From the NCBI RefSeq assembly GCF_009758125.1, contig NZ_WRXO01000001.1, forward strand, positions 434,001 through 498,000: a DNA stretch of 64,000 nt, read 5' to 3'. Shown here piece after piece: positions 47,615 through 56,491 of the stretch (positions are counted from its first letter, which is position 1; each line of letters begins with the position of its first letter). Under the pieces are notes generated by a model. The model was given only the letters and a program-made list of their open reading frames with translations. It was not told the DNA's origin and did no database searches. This DNA comes from Chitinophaga oryziterrae (GTDB taxonomy: Bacteria > Bacteroidota > Bacteroidia > Chitinophagales > Chitinophagaceae). The translations under genes were made by a program, and so were the position numbers.

Positions 47615-49102
47615 ATGCGTATACTATTTCTGCTGGGATTATTTTTGACTTTCTCTTTTTCAGTGACTGGCCGGCAAAAAGTCTACGACTTTAACCCGCG
47701 CTGCCAACAGGCATATGCAGCTATTATGCAGCTGCGCATTGCTGCCGGAACAGCTTTACTGGATCAGGAGAAAAAAGAACACCCGGATAACCTGATCCCT
47801 TACTTTCTGGATAATTACGCTGACTTTTTTACATTGTTCTTTAATGAAGATCCTTCCCTGTATGCACAGCGTAAGGATCAGCGGGCACAACGCCTTGCCA
47901 TGATGGAAGAAGGCCCCACCAACTCTCCGTATTACCTTTATACACAGGCCGCTATCCGCTTCCAGTGGGGAATGGTAAGAGTGAAGTTCAGTGAGAAATG
48001 GGATGCCGTATGGGAAGTCCGTAAGGCATATATTATGCTGAAGGATAACCAGAAAAGGTTTCCGCAGTTTATGCCCAACAACATGCTGGCGGGCGCCATG
48101 CAAACTGTATTCGGTACCATCCCCGAAGGCTACCGCTGGATCTCGAATATCCTGGGCCTGAAAGGTAGTATCCGGCAAGGTATGCAACAGGTACAGCAGG
48201 CAATAGAGAGTAACTCCGATGTGGCTGTATTATTTAAACCGGAAGCCTATTATTACTACTGCTACCTCAAATTATACATAGAAAACAAACCGGAAGACGT
48301 ATGGGGATTTGTCCAGCAACATCAGTTAGATACAAAAAATAACTACCTGTTTGCATTGATGATCGCCAATATCTCCATGAATAACCAGAAGGCTGCCATC
48401 GGTATTAAAATATTGACGGAGAGGAATGACAGCGTGCAATACACAGATATTCCTTATTGTAATTATTTAATGGGAGAGCTGAAATTATCCCGGCAGGATG
48501 AAGATGCTAATATCTATCTCCAGAAATTCCTGGATAAATTCAAAGGCAGGTTTTTTGTGAAGGAATGTTTGCAGCGTTTAAGCTGGTATTATTTCCTGCA
48601 TGGAAATATGGATGCTGCCAATAAATACCGGAACATGATCCTCACCCGTGGTAACACGGAAACGGATGCAGATAAACAGGCATTGAAAGATGCAAAGAGC
48701 GGCAAATGGCCGAACCCTTTATTGCTGAAAGCACGCCTGTTAAGCGATGGCGGGTTCTTTACAGAAGCGCTGAGATTATTACAGGCTAAAAAGGCAGCAG
48801 ATTTCGACCGTATGGAAGAAAAGCTGGAATACGCTTACCGCCTGGGCCGTATCTATGACGAAACAGGCTTGGATGATAACGCCATCATTATGTACCAGGT
48901 AACTGTCAGAACAGGCGCCAGCCGTCCTGAATATTTTGCAGCAAGGGCTTCCCTGCAAATGGGGTATATTTATGAAAAACGTAAAGAGAAGGCAAAAGCC
49001 ATTGAATGTTACCAGGCTTGTCTGGATATGAAAGAACACGATTACAAAAATTCACTTGATCAGCGGGCCAAAGCCGGTATTCAACGGGTAAATGGAAGCT
49101 GA
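47615..49102 (+). CDS. Exported TPR-like protein of unknown function
   Basis: A 495-residue protein with a signal peptide (MRILFLLGLFLTFSFSV). Helical repeat character is clear in the second half, with TPR-like segments AYRLGRIYDETGLDDNAIIMY and ASLQMGYIYEKRKEKAKAIECY. I do not recognise the N-terminal half. TPR proteins usually hold protein partners together, so an envelope scaffold is likely, but this is inference. recN lies about 90 bases downstream of its stop and may or may not share its transcript. Confidence 0.75.
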   Translation: MRILFLLGLFLTFSFSVTGRQKVYDFNPRCQQAYAAIMQLRIAAGTALLDQEKKEHPDNLIPYFLDNYADFFTLFFNEDPSLYAQRKDQRAQRLAMMEEGPTNSPYYLYTQAAIRFQWGMVRVKFSEKWDAVWEVRKAYIMLKDNQKRFPQFMPNNMLAGAMQTVFGTIPEGYRWISNILGLKGSIRQGMQQVQQAIESNSDVAVLFKPEAYYYYCYLKLYIENKPEDVWGFVQQHQLDTKNNYLFALMIANISMNNQKAAIGIKILTERNDSVQYTDIPYCNYLMGELKLSRQDEDANIYLQKFLDKFKGRFFVKECLQRLSWYYFLHGNMDAANKYRNMILTRGNTETDADKQALKDAKSGKWPNPLLLKARLLSDGGFFTEALRLLQAKKAADFDRMEEKLEYAYRLGRIYDETGLDDNAIIMYQVTVRTGASRPEYFAARASLQMGYIYEKRKEKAKAIECYQACLDMKEHDYKNSLDQRAKAGIQRVNGS

Positions 49103-49189
49103 GTTGTCAATACGCAGATACAGTTCGTGCTGCATGTATTAATTTGCGGGATAATCCGAAGTCATATATTCGTATTTCCAATACTCCTT

Positions 49190-50839
49190 ATGCTACAAAA
49201 ACTAACGATTAAGAATTACGCTATCATCGATCACCTGGAAGTGGACTTCTCAGGTAACCTGAATGTAATTACAGGGGAAACAGGGGCAGGTAAATCTATC
49301 CTGCTGGGGGCATTGTCATTGATATTGGGAGAGCGTGCAGATCCGGGGGTGTTATATGATAAGCAGTCAAAGTGCGTAATAGAAGGGGCGTTTAAAGTGA
49401 AGAAGACACAGGTGGCCGGCTTTTTCCAGCAATATGAGCTGGACCTGGAAGATCAGCTCATCATCCGCCGGGAGATCAGTACCGCCGGGAAATCACGTGC
49501 ATTCATCAATGATACGCCGGTAAACCTTTCCCAGTTGGGAGAACTAAGTCAGTACCTGGTAGACCTTCATCAGCAGTTTGACACACTGGACCTGGAAAAA
49601 TCAGATTTCCAGAGAGAAGTGCTGGATGCACTGGTGAATCAGCCAGCCCTGCATCAGCAATATCACCAGTTGTTCTTACGCTATGTACAGGTACAGAAAC
49701 AGCTTAAACAGCTACAGGACCAACGCAATAACGCGAACAAAGAGCTGGACTATAATAAATTCCTGCTGGATGAACTGAACGATGCTGCCTTTGCACCCAA
49801 TGAAATAGAAGAACTGGATGCAGAGCTGAAGATATTAAGTCATGCGGAAGAGATCAGGACCACCCTCACCCGTGCTTATTTCCAGTTAAAGGAAGATGAG
49901 CAGCCTATCTTATCCCAGTTAAGGCAGATACAGACCTCTGTACAGGGACTTTCCGCTTTCCATAAGGAAGCACCGGCCATCGCTGCAAGGCTCCAGTCAG
50001 CCTACCTCGAACTACAGGATATCACAGCAGAGATTGAACAGGTAAACGACCAGGTTCAGTTTGACGGTGCCCGTATAGAAGTTGTGAACGAGCGTATCTC
50101 CACAGGATATAAGCTGCTTAAAAAGCACGGTGTACAAACCACCGCTGAACTGTTAGCGATAAAAGAAGACCTCTCCGTTAAGGTAGAAGGGGCGCTCAAT
50201 ATGGATGAACAGCTGGCACAGCTGGAAAAAGAGCAGGAAACTTTGCGCGAATCACTCCGGAAGCAGGCGGCAGTTATTACGGCTGCCCGTGCAAAAGCGG
50301 CCATACCATTCGAAAAGGATGTGAACGGCCTGCTGGCACAGATAGGCATGCCCAACGCACAATTAAAGGCATCCATCATGCAGGGTGGACTGAACCCTTA
50401 TGGTCAGGACACGATAGAATTCCTGTTCGATGCCAATAAGAGCGGCAATTTTGGCCCTATCCGCAAGGTGGCATCCGGTGGTGAGTTAAGCAGGTTGATG
50501 CTGTGCATCAAATCCCTGGTAGCACAATCGGTAGCATTACCGACCATGATCTTCGATGAGATCGATACCGGTATCTCTGGGGAAGCGGCCCGCCAGGTGA
50601 GCATCATTATGCAGGCGATGGCCCGCAGACACCAGGTAATCTGTATCACGCACCAGCCACAGATAGCCGGTAAAGCAGATGCTCATTACTTTGTGTACAA
50701 AGAGAGCAAAGACGGTAAAGTGACCACCAACGTGAGGATTCTGAGCAGGGAAGAGCGTATCAACCATATCGCACAGATGCTGAGTGGAGAGAAGCCTACG
50801 GCAGCAGCGCTGGAGAATGCAAGAGAGCTGGTAAAATAA
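49190..50839 (+). CDS. recN: DNA repair protein RecN
   Basis: RecN is an SMC-like ATPase acting early in double-strand break repair. The start at 49190 (MLQKLTIKNYAIIDHLEVDF) gives 549 residues; the first ATG at 49127 would add an unlikely hydrophobic stretch. Walker A is GETGAGKS. A coiled coil fills the middle (about 150-370). The ABC signature VASGGELSRLMLCIK, Walker B TMIFDEIDTGISG and ICITHQPQIAG end the protein. fabI follows with its own promoter. Confidence 0.95.
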   Translation: MLQKLTIKNYAIIDHLEVDFSGNLNVITGETGAGKSILLGALSLILGERADPGVLYDKQSKCVIEGAFKVKKTQVAGFFQQYELDLEDQLIIRREISTAGKSRAFINDTPVNLSQLGELSQYLVDLHQQFDTLDLEKSDFQREVLDALVNQPALHQQYHQLFLRYVQVQKQLKQLQDQRNNANKELDYNKFLLDELNDAAFAPNEIEELDAELKILSHAEEIRTTLTRAYFQLKEDEQPILSQLRQIQTSVQGLSAFHKEAPAIAARLQSAYLELQDITAEIEQVNDQVQFDGARIEVVNERISTGYKLLKKHGVQTTAELLAIKEDLSVKVEGALNMDEQLAQLEKEQETLRESLRKQAAVITAARAKAAIPFEKDVNGLLAQIGMPNAQLKASIMQGGLNPYGQDTIEFLFDANKSGNFGPIRKVASGGELSRLMLCIKSLVAQSVALPTMIFDEIDTGISGEAARQVSIIMQAMARRHQVICITHQPQIAGKADAHYFVYKESKDGKVTTNVRILSREERINHIAQMLSGEKPTAAALENARELVK

Positions 50840-50878
50840 CCGCTATTCAATTAATCTTTTTTTTTCAACTATAACAAC

Positions 50879-50886
50879 TATTTTTG
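50879..50886 (+). promoter_or_regulatory. -7 element for fabI
   Basis: TATTTTTG matches TAnnTTTG exactly, 22 bases before the fabI ATG at 50909. The -33 region is a T-tract without a clear TTG. Confidence 0.45.
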
Positions 50887-50908
50887 CCAAAATTAATTTT
50901 TGAACCCA

Positions 50909-51721
50909 ATGGCTCATAACTTATTAAAAGGAAAGAAAGGTATCATATTCGGCGCGTTGGACGAAAAGTCTATCGCCTGGAAAATCGCATTACATTGTGT
51001 TGAAGAAGGCGCAGAGATAGTGCTTACCAATGCTCCTATTGCTTTACGTATGGGAGAGATCAATAAGCTGTCAGAACAGTGTAAAGCACCTGTAATACCT
51101 GCTGATGTTACTAATATGGATGATCTGAAAAATCTTTTCACTAAATCCATGGAGCATTTTGGCGGCAAGATTGATTTTGTACTTCATTCTGTAGGTATGA
51201 GTATCAATATGCGTAAAGGAAAGTCTTATACCGAACTGGACTATGACTTCTCTCACAAGACAATGGATATCTCCGCTATGTCCCTGCACCGCGTATTGCA
51301 GACTGCTTACCAGCTGGATGCACTGAATGAGTGGGCATCAGTAGTGGCACTCACTTACATTGCAGCACAGCGTGTATTCCCTGACTACAGCGAAATGGCA
51401 GATGCCAAGTCCATGCTGGAGTCTATTGCCCGCAGCTTTGGCTACCACTATGGTATGAAGAACAAAGTGCGTGTGAATACGATCTCTCAGTCCCCAACCA
51501 GGACTACCGCAGGTGGTGGTGTAAAAGGCTTCGATGGCTTTATCACTTATGCAGAGAAAATGAGCCCTTTAGGCAATGCAACAGCTGACCAGTGCGCAGA
51601 TTATTGTGTAACACTGTTCTCTGACCTTACCAGGATGGTAACGATGCAGAACCTGTTCCATGATGGTGGTTTCTCAGCTACCGGTGTTACAGCAGATGTG
51701 ATCAATCAGATGGAAAAATAG
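50909..51721 (+). CDS. fabI: Enoyl-[acyl-carrier-protein] reductase (NADH), FabI type
   Basis: FabI performs the last reduction in each round of fatty-acid elongation. The start is ATG 50909 (MAHNLLKGKKG); the apparent earlier start is a TTG at 50900. NAD-binding GALDEKSIAWKIA and the catalytic Tyr-x6-Lys motif (YSEMADAK) are clear, with the FabI-specific preceding segment LTYIAAQRVFPD. At 270 residues it is typical. Promoter just upstream; two terminators follow. Confidence 0.95.
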   Translation: MAHNLLKGKKGIIFGALDEKSIAWKIALHCVEEGAEIVLTNAPIALRMGEINKLSEQCKAPVIPADVTNMDDLKNLFTKSMEHFGGKIDFVLHSVGMSINMRKGKSYTELDYDFSHKTMDISAMSLHRVLQTAYQLDALNEWASVVALTYIAAQRVFPDYSEMADAKSMLESIARSFGYHYGMKNKVRVNTISQSPTRTTAGGGVKGFDGFITYAEKMSPLGNATADQCADYCVTLFSDLTRMVTMQNLFHDGGFSATGVTADVINQMEK

Positions 51722-51740
51722 ATCTGTAGTAATATTATTT

Positions 51741-51777
51741 CTGACTCCGTTAGAGGGCAACCTTCTAACGGAGTCAG
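51741..51777. terminator. Hairpin after fabI (CTCCG stem)
   Basis: Perfect 14-bp arms (51741-51754 and 51764-51777) around a 9-base loop. It resembles the CTCC/GGAG hairpins near 26534, 26645 and 33425-33571. Confidence 0.75.
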
Positions 51778-51826
51778 TGTTTTATGGAATCCCGGGTCCA
51801 TAATCCGGACGATATGCCACAAAAAA

Positions 51827-51856
51827 AGCCGTTCCTTTTTATTAAAAGGAGCGGCT
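51827..51856. terminator. Bidirectional hairpin terminator
   Basis: Thirteen-bp arms (51827-51839 and 51844-51856) with one G-T pair. An A-run lies before it and a T-run just after it, so it can end both fabI and the converging DUF2795 gene. Confidence 0.8.
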
Positions 51857-51909
51857 AAGTTTTTTAAGCATAGGCGAATTGCTGAGGCTACAATGGAAAA
51901 TAGTCTGAT

Positions 51910-52131
51910 CTAATACTCATCCTCGTTAAAGAAGAAGTCGTCCTGCGACGGATAATCAGACCAAATATCTTCTATGCCCTCGTAAATTTCCCCTTCATCT
52001 TCCAGTTCCTGTAAGTTCTCAATCACTTCAATTGGCGCACCGGAGCGGATGGCGTAATCTATTAATTCGTCCTTCGTAGCTGGCCAAGGAGCGTCCTCCA
52101 GGTATGAAGCTAATTCTAATGTCCAGTACAT
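51910..52131 (-). CDS. DUF2795 small protein
   Basis: A 73-residue, very acidic protein. The segment YLEDAPWPATKDELIDYAIRSGAP matches the DUF2795 core (a short helical domain with unknown function). The C-terminal third is a stretch of Asp and Glu. It has a well-formed promoter and is transcribed alone. No function is known to me. Confidence 0.85.
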   Translation of the reverse strand: MYWTLELASYLEDAPWPATKDELIDYAIRSGAPIEVIENLQELEDEGEIYEGIEDIWSDYPSQDDFFFNEDEY

Positions 52132-52163
52132 GTTATCGAAATTTTTACTTTCTGAAATTTCCG

Positions 52164-52193
52164 CAAAAGTATTATTTAATTTGAAATAAACAA
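52164..52193 (-). promoter_or_regulatory. Promoter of the DUF2795 gene
   Basis: On the - strand TTG (52191-52193), 19 bases, then TACTTTTG (52164-52171) match the Bacteroidota consensus at both boxes. The start would be about 26 bases before the ATG. Confidence 0.65.
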
Positions 52194-52231
52194 CTATTAC
52201 TATTTTATCGGTTAATTACTTTTCTTTGAGT

Positions 52232-52912
52232 ATGCTAACCGCACGCAATCTTACCAAAAATTATTCCAATTTACACGTACTGAAGGGTGTAGACATCACA
52301 GTAGGTAAAGGGGAAATCGTTACTATCGTTGGGTCTTCCGGTGCCGGAAAGAGTACCTTATTACATATCCTTGGCACCCTGGATACGCCATCATCGGGCG
52401 AAGTATGGCTTCGTGATGTAAATCTGGGGACCCTGAAAGGGAACGCACTGGCTGATTTCAGGAACCGTCATATGGGCTTTATTTTCCAGTTTCACCACCT
52501 TTTACCCGAGTTTTCTGCCCTGGAAAACGTTTGTATTCCCGGTTTTATTGCCGGATCAAAGAAAGCGGCTGTCAGGGAAAGGGCTGCCTTTTTGCTGGAA
52601 ACACTCGGTTTGGCAGACCGGATGGAGCATAAACCCAACCAGTTGTCTGGTGGAGAACAGCAACGCGTAGCCGTGGCAAGGGCATTAATCAATGCTCCGG
52701 ACATCATTATGGCCGACGAACCTACCGGTAACCTGGATTCAAAAAACGCCCGGGAATTACATCACCTGTTCATAGAACTGAGAGATAAATTTCAGCAAAC
52801 CTTTATCATCGTTACCCATAACGAAGAACTGGCGCCATTAAGCGACAGGCAGCTGGTGATGCGGGATGGCAAAATAATTTCGGAAGAACTGACGGCGAAG
52901 ACCATCAGTTAA
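52232..52912 (+). CDS. lolD: LolD-type ABC transporter ATP-binding protein
   Basis: An ATPase that powers release of lipoproteins from the inner membrane by LolCE. Walker A is GSSGAGKST, the signature is LSGGEQQRVAVARAL and Walker [13 protein letters not shown]. The H-loop is in IVTHNEEL. The start is ATG 52232; the earlier in-frame codon is a TTG at 52226. It has no permease neighbour. The last four bases TTAA are shared with the stop codon of the opposite gene. Among related MacB/FtsE ATPases, LolD is the best fit by length (226). Confidence 0.8.
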   Translation: MLTARNLTKNYSNLHVLKGVDITVGKGEIVTIVGSSGAGKSTLLHILGTLDTPSSGEVWLRDVNLGTLKGNALADFRNRHMGFIFQFHHLLPEFSALENVCIPGFIAGSKKAAVRERAAFLLETLGLADRMEHKPNQLSGGEQQRVAVARALINAPDIIMADEPTGNLDSKNARELHHLFIELRDKFQQTFIIVTHNEELAPLSDRQLVMRDGKIISEELTAKTIS

Positions 52913-53469
52913 ATACGCGGTTTCCAGGGGATCTCCGCTACCTGCAACTGGTGTCCTATCCAACGGGACAATACAAAGAGATAGTCGCTCAGGCGGTTCA
53001 TATATTGTAATACCAGCGGGTCTATAAACTGGTTCTGCTCCTGCAGGCCCACGCAAAGGCGTTCCGCCCGGCGGCATACGCAGCGGGCAATATGGCAGGT
53101 GGATACTGCCACATGACCTCCCGGCAGCAGGAAAGACTTCATTTCCGGTAATACCTCATTCATCTGGTCCATACTGTTTTCCAGTATAGTAACATCTCCT
53201 GCATGCAGGTCCGGGATACGCATTTTGGTTTCCTTCTCAGGATCACATGCCAGGGAGGAGCCTATAGTGAACAGGCGGTCCTGTATTTCCCTCAGAAAGT
53301 TAATAGTGGGAGTATCAGTCAGATAATCACTTACAAGCCCTATATAGGAGTTTAATTCATCTACAGTGCCATAGGATTCTATGCGCAGATTACTTTTGGA
53401 TACTTTGGTACCGCCGATCAATGCGGTTTTACCTTTATCCCCTGTTTTGGTGTAAATCTTAAATGACAT
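52909..53469 (-). CDS. ATP:cob(I)alamin adenosyltransferase, PduO type
   Basis: Makes adenosylcobalamin from cob(I)alamin and ATP. The N-terminal YTKTGDKGKTALIGG and the segment RIESYGTVDELNSYIGL are diagnostic, as is RCVCRRAERLCVGL. The 186-residue length is typical of the trimeric PduO type. It starts 11 bases after the ABC ATPase gene (53481-54191), so it is probably cotranscribed with gatC and that ATPase. No other cobalamin gene is nearby. Confidence 0.92.
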   Translation of the reverse strand: MSFKIYTKTGDKGKTALIGGTKVSKSNLRIESYGTVDELNSYIGLVSDYLTDTPTINFLREIQDRLFTIGSSLACDPEKETKMRIPDLHAGDVTILENSMDQMNEVLPEMKSFLLPGGHVAVSTCHIARCVCRRAERLCVGLQEQNQFIDPLVLQYMNRLSDYLFVLSRWIGHQLQVAEIPWKPRI

Positions 53470-53480
53470 TGGAAGCAGCT

Positions 53481-54191
53481 TTATACCATTACGGCATGAT
53501 GTGCATTCAGTTTATCTGATTCTATCAGGCCATCACGCAAACGGATCACACGGCGTGCATGGTCGGCTATATCTTCTTCGTGCGTCACCAGTACCACCGT
53601 ATTACCGGAGGCATGGATCTTACCGAAGATTTCCATGATCTCTATAGAAGTCTTGGAATCCAGGTTACCGGTAGGCTCATCGGCCAGGATCAGCGAAGGG
53701 TCGTTGACCAGGGCACGGGCAATAGCCACACGCTGGCATTGTCCACCTGATAATTCATTCGGTTTGTGTTTATAACGATCTCCCAGTCCTACTTTTTCCA
53801 GCATAGCCCTGGCCTTGTCTTCCCTGTCTCTCTTACTGACACCCGCATAAATAAGGGGAACCGCTACATTTTCTAAGGCGCTGAGACGGGGCATCAGGTT
53901 AAACTGCTGGAAAACGAACCCTATTTCCTGGTTACGCACCCTTGCCAGTTCATCATCTTTCATGGTACTTACATCATGGCCGCTCAGGATATACTTACCA
54001 CTGGTAGGGGTATCCAGGCAACCCAGCATGTTCATGAGTGTAGATTTACCGGAACCGGAAGGCCCCATCAGTGCAACATATTCATTTTTTAAAATGTCCA
54101 TGTTGATACCTTTCAGAACGGGCAACTCATTTTTGCCGATAAAGTAGCTTTTACGGATTGCTTCCAGATGGATGACAGCCTGTGGGTGCAT
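53481..54191 (-). CDS. ABC transporter ATP-binding protein, MacB/LolD family
   Basis: An ATPase of 236 residues with Walker [10 protein letters not shown], signature [15 protein letters not shown] and Walker [12 protein letters not shown]. The signature region has Cys where Gln usually stands (LSGGQ-CQR rather than LSGGQ-QQR). The D-loop and H-loop ([11 protein letters not shown]) are normal. The permease is not adjacent; it might serve macrolide or lipid export, or cell division, as in MacB, LolD or FtsE relatives. It begins 19 bases after gatC in the same transcript. Confidence 0.88.
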   Translation of the reverse strand: MHPQAVIHLEAIRKSYFIGKNELPVLKGINMDILKNEYVALMGPSGSGKSTLMNMLGCLDTPTSGKYILSGHDVSTMKDDELARVRNQEIGFVFQQFNLMPRLSALENVAVPLIYAGVSKRDREDKARAMLEKVGLGDRYKHKPNELSGGQCQRVAIARALVNDPSLILADEPTGNLDSKTSIEIMEIFGKIHASGNTVVLVTHEEDIADHARRVIRLRDGLIESDKLNAHHAVMV

Positions 54192-54210
54192 AAGATTGAT
54201 AGATTACGGG

Positions 54211-54501
54211 TTACTTCTTAATAACTTTAGGAACTTTGAAATATTGGTCACTCGCAGCAGGCGCGTTCTTCAAACCCTCTTCCCGGGTTATGGAAGGCAC
54301 TACCCGGTCCTCACGGAGCGCGTTGCCGTCTGCGGTCATGTGTAATAATGGTTTCACATTAGTGGTATCCAGCTCATTCAGTTTTTCTACAAAGGTGATC
54401 ATCCGCTGCAGATCGCCTTTTATTTCCGTTGTTTCCTGTTCGCTGAATTCCAGTCTTGCCAGGTCTGCCAGTTGCTGTACCAGCTTCTCATTCACTTCCA
54501 T
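54211..54501 (-). CDS. gatC: Aspartyl/glutamyl-tRNA amidotransferase subunit C
   Basis: GatC is the small subunit of GatCAB, which converts Glu-tRNA(Gln) or Asp-tRNA(Asn) to the amide forms. The 96-residue length and the segments VQQLADLARLEFSEQE, MITFVEKLNELDT and LREDRVVPS match. It is separated from gatA and gatB, as is usual in Bacteroidota. It leads a short - strand set with the ABC ATPase and cobalamin adenosyltransferase. Confidence 0.93.
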   Translation of the reverse strand: MEVNEKLVQQLADLARLEFSEQETTEIKGDLQRMITFVEKLNELDTTNVKPLLHMTADGNALREDRVVPSITREEGLKNAPAASDQYFKVPKVIKK

Positions 54502-54639
54502 AATTCAAATTAGATGAAAAGATAATAAAATATAGGTGATATTTATTATAGCTCGCGTTAAAGTTAGCTTAAATACTCCAGAGTCAAAAGATGATGAAGG
54601 TAGATGAACATGCAGGAATTTATTAATTTGCACCCCATT

Positions 54640-55644
54640 ATGGCTACATCAAAAGAGATAGTGGTAAGCGGTATTCGCTCTACCGGATATTTACACCTGG
54701 GCAATTATTTTGGCGCTATCCGCAACTACATTAAGATGCAGGAAACTTTTAACTGCTATTTTTTCGTGGCTGACTGGCATTCGCTGACTACCCATCCTGA
54801 TCCGAAAGACCTTAGAGCCAACGTGTTCCGCGTACTGGCAGAAAATATAGCCTCCGGCTTAGATCCTGAGAAGGTAGCATTGTACGCACAGAGTGACGTG
54901 CCTGAAATAGCAGAATTATACCTGTTACTCAACATGCTGGCATACAAAGGCGAACTGGAAAAGGTACCTACCTTTAAAGATAAGGTACGCCAGCAACCGG
55001 AAAACGTGAACGCCGGGTTACTCACTTACCCCGTGCTGATGAGTGCAGATATACTCATTCACCGCGGCGTAAAAGTGCCTGTAGGTAAAGACCAGGAACA
55101 ACACCTGGAAATGGCCCGCAATTTTGCACAGCGCTTCAACAACCGTTATGGTTACCTTTTCCCCGAACCGGTAGCGTTTAACTTCGGAGATGACCTGATA
55201 AAAGTCCCTAGTCTGGACGGTACAGGTAAAATGAGTAAAAGCGAAAATCAGATGGCTACGCTGTATCTTTCTGATAGTGATGAACTGATCCTCAATAAGA
55301 TAAAAAAAGCGAAATCAGACAGCGGTGTTGCTGTAGAAGGAGCTCCCATGCCCGAATCTGTGCAGAACCTCTTCCTGTTAATGCAACAGGTATCTACCCC
55401 GGATGTAATTAAGTTCTTTGAAGATCAATATCAGAATCAGGGTATCCGTTTCGGTGATATGAAAAAACAATTGGGTGAAGATATGGTGCGTTTTATCACA
55501 CCTATCCGTGAGAAAGCCCTTGAGCTTCAGGAAGATCATGCTTATTTAAACCGTATAATGAAAGCAGGGGCAGAGAAAGCAAGGGAAAGTGCGGCACAGA
55601 CTTTGCATGAAGCCAGAAAACTTATCGGTATTAATTACTATTAA
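54640..55644 (+). CDS. trpS: Tryptophanyl-tRNA synthetase
   Basis: Charges tRNA(Trp). The class I signatures are HLGNYFGAI (HIGH) and KMSKSENQ (KMSKS). The start at ATG 54640 (MATSKEIVVSGIRSTG) gives 335 residues, the family length; ATG 54604 would add 12 residues with no resemblance. The segment GRITLP-like tryptophan pocket sits in DQEQHLEMARNFAQRFN. It is an independent gene with a spacer of about 130 bases before the next gene. Confidence 0.95.
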   Translation: MATSKEIVVSGIRSTGYLHLGNYFGAIRNYIKMQETFNCYFFVADWHSLTTHPDPKDLRANVFRVLAENIASGLDPEKVALYAQSDVPEIAELYLLLNMLAYKGELEKVPTFKDKVRQQPENVNAGLLTYPVLMSADILIHRGVKVPVGKDQEQHLEMARNFAQRFNNRYGYLFPEPVAFNFGDDLIKVPSLDGTGKMSKSENQMATLYLSDSDELILNKIKKAKSDSGVAVEGAPMPESVQNLFLLMQQVSTPDVIKFFEDQYQNQGIRFGDMKKQLGEDMVRFITPIREKALELQEDHAYLNRIMKAGAEKARESAAQTLHEARKLIGINYY

Positions 55645-55772
55645 TTACCTGCTGTAACAAGTTTTTTAGATTGATAATCAAATAATTTTATGTAAATTAT
55701 GGGATTGTAGTCTGCTACTTATTACCACAACCGGCCCCGCCGAAAAGAACGATTAACGACCCTGATAATGTC

Positions 55773-56408
55773 ATGGCAAAACTAAATAAGATTAAACATA
55801 TCGCGATAGCCGGTAATATTGGTGCAGGGAAAACCACCCTTACTGAACTGTTATCAAAGCATTACAAATGGACACCCCAGTTTGAAGATGTAGAACATAA
55901 TCCTTATCTGAATGACTTCTACGAAGATATGCCCCGCTGGTCTTTTAACCTGCAGGTATATTTCCTTCATGGCCGTTTAAAACAACTGCTGGAAATCCAG
56001 AACGGAAAGGATATTGTTATACAGGACAGAACTATCTACGAGGATGCACACATTTTTGCACCTAACCTGTACGAAATGGGATTGATGACCAAAAGGGACT
56101 TCGATAACTATTTCAACTTCTTTGAAACATTAAAGTCGATGGTAAAACCACCCGACCTGCTGATATATCTGCGCGCTTCCGTGCCTACCTTAGTTGCACA
56201 GATCCAGAAAAGAGGACGTGAATACGAAGAGAATATCCGCCTGGATTACCTGAAAAGACTGAACGAATATTATAACAACTGGATAGAGAAATATACAGAA
56301 GGACCGCTACTCATTATCGATATCGATAAGAATAAATTTCCTGAGAGTGATGAAGACCTGGGAGAGATTATCTCCCGTATTGATTCTCAGTTGCACGGAC
56401 TTTTTTAA
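55773..56408 (+). CDS. Deoxynucleoside kinase (dAK/dGK/dCK family)
   Basis: A 211-residue kinase that phosphorylates deoxynucleosides with ATP for DNA precursor salvage. P-loop GNIGAGKTT is at about residues 15-23; DRTIYEDAHIFA is the conserved catalytic segment, and RGREYEENI the lid arginines. The substrate preference (dA, dG, dC) cannot be told. A GC-rich terminator follows at 56438. Confidence 0.92.
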   Translation: MAKLNKIKHIAIAGNIGAGKTTLTELLSKHYKWTPQFEDVEHNPYLNDFYEDMPRWSFNLQVYFLHGRLKQLLEIQNGKDIVIQDRTIYEDAHIFAPNLYEMGLMTKRDFDNYFNFFETLKSMVKPPDLLIYLRASVPTLVAQIQKRGREYEENIRLDYLKRLNEYYNNWIEKYTEGPLLIIDIDKNKFPESDEDLGEIISRIDSQLHGLF

Positions 56409-56437
56409 TCGATATTAAAATAATTTCCTAATATTGC

Positions 56438-56467
56438 CTCCTCACTTCCCGGTGAGGAGTTTTTTTT
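56438..56467 (+). terminator. Intrinsic terminator
   Basis: Eight-bp arms (56438-56445 and 56452-56459) around a six-base loop, then T-rich sequence to 56467. It ends the deoxynucleoside kinase transcript. Confidence 0.85.
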
Positions 56468-56491
56468 GTTTGTTAACGAATACCGGTTGTT

